8,209 nucleotides of DNA from JAIRTY01 sp050257395 (GTDB lineage Bacteria; Actinomycetota; Actinomycetes; Streptosporangiales; Streptosporangiaceae). Positions 5,601-8,209 of the stretch are shown piece by piece (position 1 is the stretch's first letter; each line of letters opens with the position of its first letter). The position numbers were made by a program, and so were the translations under genes. The notes beneath the pieces are model-generated. The model worked only from the letters and a program-made list of their open reading frames with translations, did not search any database and was not told the origin of the DNA. The stretch spans positions 1 through 8,209 of the forward strand of contig JBLMWU010000022.1 of the NCBI GenBank assembly GCA_050257395.1. The letters run 5' to 3'.

Positions 5601-5620
5601 TGGCCTGGCTTGCCAGGCCA
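5601..5620. promoter_or_regulatory. 20-bp palindrome abutting the cupin RBS (operator or RNA hairpin)
   Basis: TGGCCTGGC-TT-GCCAGGCCA is a perfect 9-bp inverted repeat with a 2-nt centre, in the 95-bp gap between the LuxR and cupin genes. Perfect symmetry suits a dimeric DNA-binding protein, possibly the LuxR regulator itself. The transcript could also fold into a GC hairpin that ends or pauses transcription after the LuxR gene. There is no U-run, so a terminator is less likely. Confidence 0.5.
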
Positions 5621-5678
5621 GCATGCAAGCCGGCCGCCTGCCGTCACATCGGGAACAACACGTAGATGCCAGCCGGGA

Positions 5679-8209
5679 CTACGTAGTGGCCGAGGGAGGA
5701 AACGCCCGCTGAGAGTCGCGGGCTGCGGCCTGTGATGCGGCCGCCACCAGGCCGGTTCGGGAGCGAGCGCCGGTCTTGCGCAGCAGGCTCTCGACGTGCT
5801 TCTCCACGGTCCGTGGCGACAGATGCAGCCGCGCTGCGATCTGCTTGTTGGCCAGCCCGCCGGCGACGAGGCGCAGCACGTCGGCCTCCCTGGCGGTGAT
5901 TCCCGCCGCCACCCAGGGATTGGGCTGCGACTCCTTGAGCAGTTCGCGGCAGCGCTCGGCCAGGCGGGGCAGGTCCCGGCGATCAAATCCTGCCTCGGCC
6001 TCGGCCAGCCAGCGAAGCGGGTCGCCCCATCCGTCGGCGAGAGCAGCGGGGGCGGCGCAGAACCTCGCCAGCTCACCCCAGGCCTCGCAGTTCGTGAAGC
6101 CAACGTCGCTGGCCGCCGCCAGTTCGTTGGCCCGCTGCCGCTGCCCGGCTCGCCCGGCCAGAACCGCCTCGGCATAGCCGATAAGGCTCCGGTTGTGGCG
6201 GATGGCGCCGACGCCCAGCCGGCGGGCCTCCTCGATCGCCCGTGCCGCCCGGTGATCACCAAGTGAGGCCAGCAGCAGCGGCCATAGCGCCCGAAGCCCC
6301 GCGGGTTCGGCATGCGGGAGGCGGGCCAGGATCGCCATCCCCCGGGCGTAGGATTCCACGGCCGCCGCGGCCTCGCCACCGAGCAGAACCACTGCTCCCC
6401 GGCTGGCCCAGCAGATGCCCTCGACCATCTGGTCGTCCGGAGCGGCCGCCATGGCGCGGGCGGCGTAGCGCTCTGTCAGCCCGGCGTCGGCGCGCATGCT
6501 GGCGCTGCCGGTAAGTACCGCCAGCGCCTTGGCCCGGACCTGGTCCAGGCCGAGCCGCTCGGCGAGGCCGACGGCGGCCTGCGCGTGGGCATCACACGTG
6601 TCCAGTTCCCAGCGGCAGATGAAGCACGCGGCGAGCTGGAGATCCAGAATCGCCACGGTACTCAGCGCACCCATCTGCTCGGCAGCACGCCGCGCCTCGG
6701 ACAACCGCTCCACTCCGGCATGATCAAGTAGGTCGATGGTGCCCAGTTCGTGCAGGGCACGCAGCCGCCACAACGGCAGGCCGACTGCCTCCGCGGTGAC
6801 CAGCGCGCTCTCGAACGCCGCGCGGGCGGCGCTGAGATCACGCAGCCGGTGGCTCCGGCCGATGAGCTCCAGCGCATGACAGCGGACATCCGGAGCACTG
6901 CCCTCGGCGGCGAGGACGTCCTCGGCGAAAAGCCGGGCCTCATCGAGGTCATCGGCGGCGAAGGCCACCTCGGCATCGATGACGCCCATGCGGGCGCACA
7001 CGCCAGCCGGTGGGGCGGTTCCGGCCAGGCGCCTGGCGGCGCCGAGGTGGTGACGGGCCATCTCCCACCGCGAGGCGCCCACCGCCGCCTGGCTGAGGCG
7101 AAGGTGAACCTCCGTCCGGAGTTCCGCCGCCTCGGTCCCGAGCCGGGTGATGAGATGGCCGCCGGCCGCCGCTGCCTCCTCAACCCGCCCGGCCAGGGCC
7201 AGCGCTTCGACCAGCAGAAGTTCCGCCTGTTCCCGCCCGGGAGTGCCTTCGAGGAGGTCAGCGGCACGCCGTAGGGTACCTATCGCAGTGGCCAGCGCCC
7301 CCCAGGCCAGCGCCTGGCCGCCGGACTCGCTCAGCAGCGTTCCGGCCCGGCGGCGGTCCCCGGCACGGTTCGCCAGCTCGACGGCCAGCTCGCGCAGGCC
7401 GCCTTCCAGGCGCGGGTGGGCGGCGTCCAGAACGGCGAGCGCCGCCGAGGCCAGGGCCCGCTGGCGGGGTGGCAGCATGGTATCGAGCACCGCTTCGCGG
7501 GTCAGCGCGTGCCGGAAGCGGAAGGCCGTCCCGTCGGCGCTCACCAGCAGTTGCTCGACAGCGAGCCCGAGCGTCTCCGCCACCAGGGCCGCAGTCTGGC
7601 CGCTCACGGCCGGGAGCAGTTCCCAGTCGAAGTGGCGGCCGAGGATGGCAGCGGCCTCGATCACCGATCGCCGCGGTTCGCTGAACCCGGCCAGGCGCTC
7701 GCGGACCGTCTCGGTGAACGACTCCGGCAGCCCGGGCGACGCCAGCAGATCCTCGACCAGCAGGGGTACTCCTTCGGCGGAGGCCTGCACCCGGCGCAGG
7801 AGTTCCGCCTCTGCTCCCGGTATGCAGGCTTGGACCATGCGCGCCATGTCCTCATCGCTGAGCCGGTCGAGACCGAGGTGAAGTACGCCGGGCCGGCCCC
7901 GCTGCCGGCGGGCCACGTCCAGTGCGGCCGACGGCAGGTTGGCGCGCAGGGTGAGTACGCACAGCAACGACTCGCCATCAAGGTGCTCGCCGAGGTACTC
8001 CATCAGGGCCACGGTGTCCGGGTCCGCCCAGTGCAGGTCCTCTAGCACTATGACCAGGCCCTGCGGCGCGAGGCGCCGGAGAAGCTGGATCAGCGCCTCA
8101 CTGCGGATCCCTGGTGAGACCTCTCCACTCGCCGGAGCGCGGCCAGCCATGCCCGGCAGCAGCGCGCTCAGCGCGGGCAGCCAGGGCTCCATCGTCGCGT
8201 CATCGGGAA
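5679..8209 (-). CDS. LuxR-family transcriptional regulator, large ATP-binding (LAL) type, 5'-partial
   Basis: The frame is open to the right edge, so the N-terminus with the Walker A loop lies outside. The 837 residues counted from the first internal Met (8190-8192) show a Walker B motif GLVIVLEDLHWAD (about 45-57) and a following LCVLTLRAN strand typical of STAND/AAA ATPases. A middle region of several hundred residues is rich in Ala, Leu, Arg and Glu and resembles TPR-like helical pairs. The LuxR helix-turn-helix is at about 764-815: ITAREADVLRLVAGGLANKQ, then LSPRTVEKHVESLL. LAL regulators use ATP binding and a helical sensor region to control a C-terminal DNA-binding domain; they often act as activators of metabolic or antibiotic clusters. 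The cupin gene starts 95 bp downstream on the same strand, so it and the SnoaL-like gene are possible targets or co-transcribed partners. The stop is TAG at 5679-5681. Confidence 0.92.
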   Translation of the reverse strand, partial: PDDATMEPWLPALSALLPGMAGRAPASGEVSPGIRSEALIQLLRRLAPQGLVIVLEDLHWADPDTVALMEYLGEHLDGESLLCVLTLRANLPSAALDVARRQRGRPGVLHLGLDRLSDEDMARMVQACIPGAEAELLRRVQASAEGVPLLVEDLLASPGLPESFTETVRERLAGFSEPRRSVIEAAAILGRHFDWELLPAVSGQTAALVAETLGLAVEQLLVSADGTAFRFRHALTREAVLDTMLPPRQRALASAALAVLDAAHPRLEGGLRELAVELANRAGDRRRAGTLLSESGGQALAWGALATAIGTLRRAADLLEGTPGREQAELLLVEALALAGRVEEAAAAGGHLITRLGTEAAELRTEVHLRLSQAAVGASRWEMARHHLGAARRLAGTAPPAGVCARMGVIDAEVAFAADDLDEARLFAEDVLAAEGSAPDVRCHALELIGRSHRLRDLSAARAAFESALVTAEAVGLPLWRLRALHELGTIDLLDHAGVERLSEARRAAEQMGALSTVAILDLQLAACFICRWELDTCDAHAQAAVGLAERLGLDQVRAKALAVLTGSASMRADAGLTERYAARAMAAAPDDQMVEGICWASRGAVVLLGGEAAAAVESYARGMAILARLPHAEPAGLRALWPLLLASLGDHRAARAIEEARRLGVGAIRHNRSLIGYAEAVLAGRAGQRQRANELAAASDVGFTNCEAWGELARFCAAPAALADGWGDPLRWLAEAEAGFDRRDLPRLAERCRELLKESQPNPWVAAGITAREADVLRLVAGGLANKQIAARLHLSPRTVEKHVESLLRKTGARSRTGLVAAASQAAARDSQRAFPPSATT

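Noticed and set aside
5678..5687. ACTACGTAGT palindrome at the LuxR stop codon
   Set aside because: It is a ten-base palindrome with no loop and a poor RNA hairpin; it could easily occur by chance.
1..8209. CRISPR array, tRNA or rRNA genes
   Set aside because: No regularly spaced short repeats and no tRNA or rRNA signature sequences were seen on either strand.

Overview
The window is very GC-rich, with strong third-position G/C and many GTG starts. Its gene families (a LAL-type LuxR regulator, actinobacterial IS1634 and ISKra4 transposases) point to a high-GC actinomycete, perhaps of the Streptomyces/Streptosporangiales kind. The genus cannot be told from the sequence alone.

Left and centre (1-4260) is a nested pile of mobile-element DNA. 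At the left edge, a minus-strand gene of unknown function is cut by the window end. About 115 bp upstream of it lies a ~200 bp non-coding block that looks like a structured RNA. A second copy of the block, in the same orientation, lies at about 2687-2889. Between the copies sits an almost complete IS1634-type insertion sequence with imperfect terminal inverted repeats (680/2684). It entered the tail of the second copy. Its transposase is full length but has glycine where the catalytic glutamate should be. The 5' end of the second RNA-like block in turn interrupts an ISKra4-type transposase gene just after its IVDL motif. That gene also carries a one-base frameshift near its start and is preceded by its usual small DUF6788-like partner gene. 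The inferred order of events is ISKra4 first, then the RNA-like element, then IS1634.

A gene-poor strip (4219-4590) separates the mobile DNA from the chromosomal genes. It holds a perfect 25-bp inverted repeat, with a 14-bp hairpin at its right border.

The right half (4591-8209) is a minus-strand unit read from right to left: a large LuxR-family regulator (5' end off the window), a cupin protein with a small Cys-containing C-terminal domain, and a SnoaL/NTF2-like gene. Cupin and SnoaL overlap by ATGA. The SnoaL gene reads correctly only if two single-base deletions are repaired. A 20-bp palindrome directly abuts the cupin ribosome binding site and is a good candidate operator or RNA switch. 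The likely logic is an ATP-dependent LuxR regulator next to small proteins of the cupin and SnoaL type, but no substrate can be named.

The most unusual feature is the repeated RNA-like block. Its two diverged copies show compensatory base changes in three separate stems, and one copy is linked to an unrecognised ORF.
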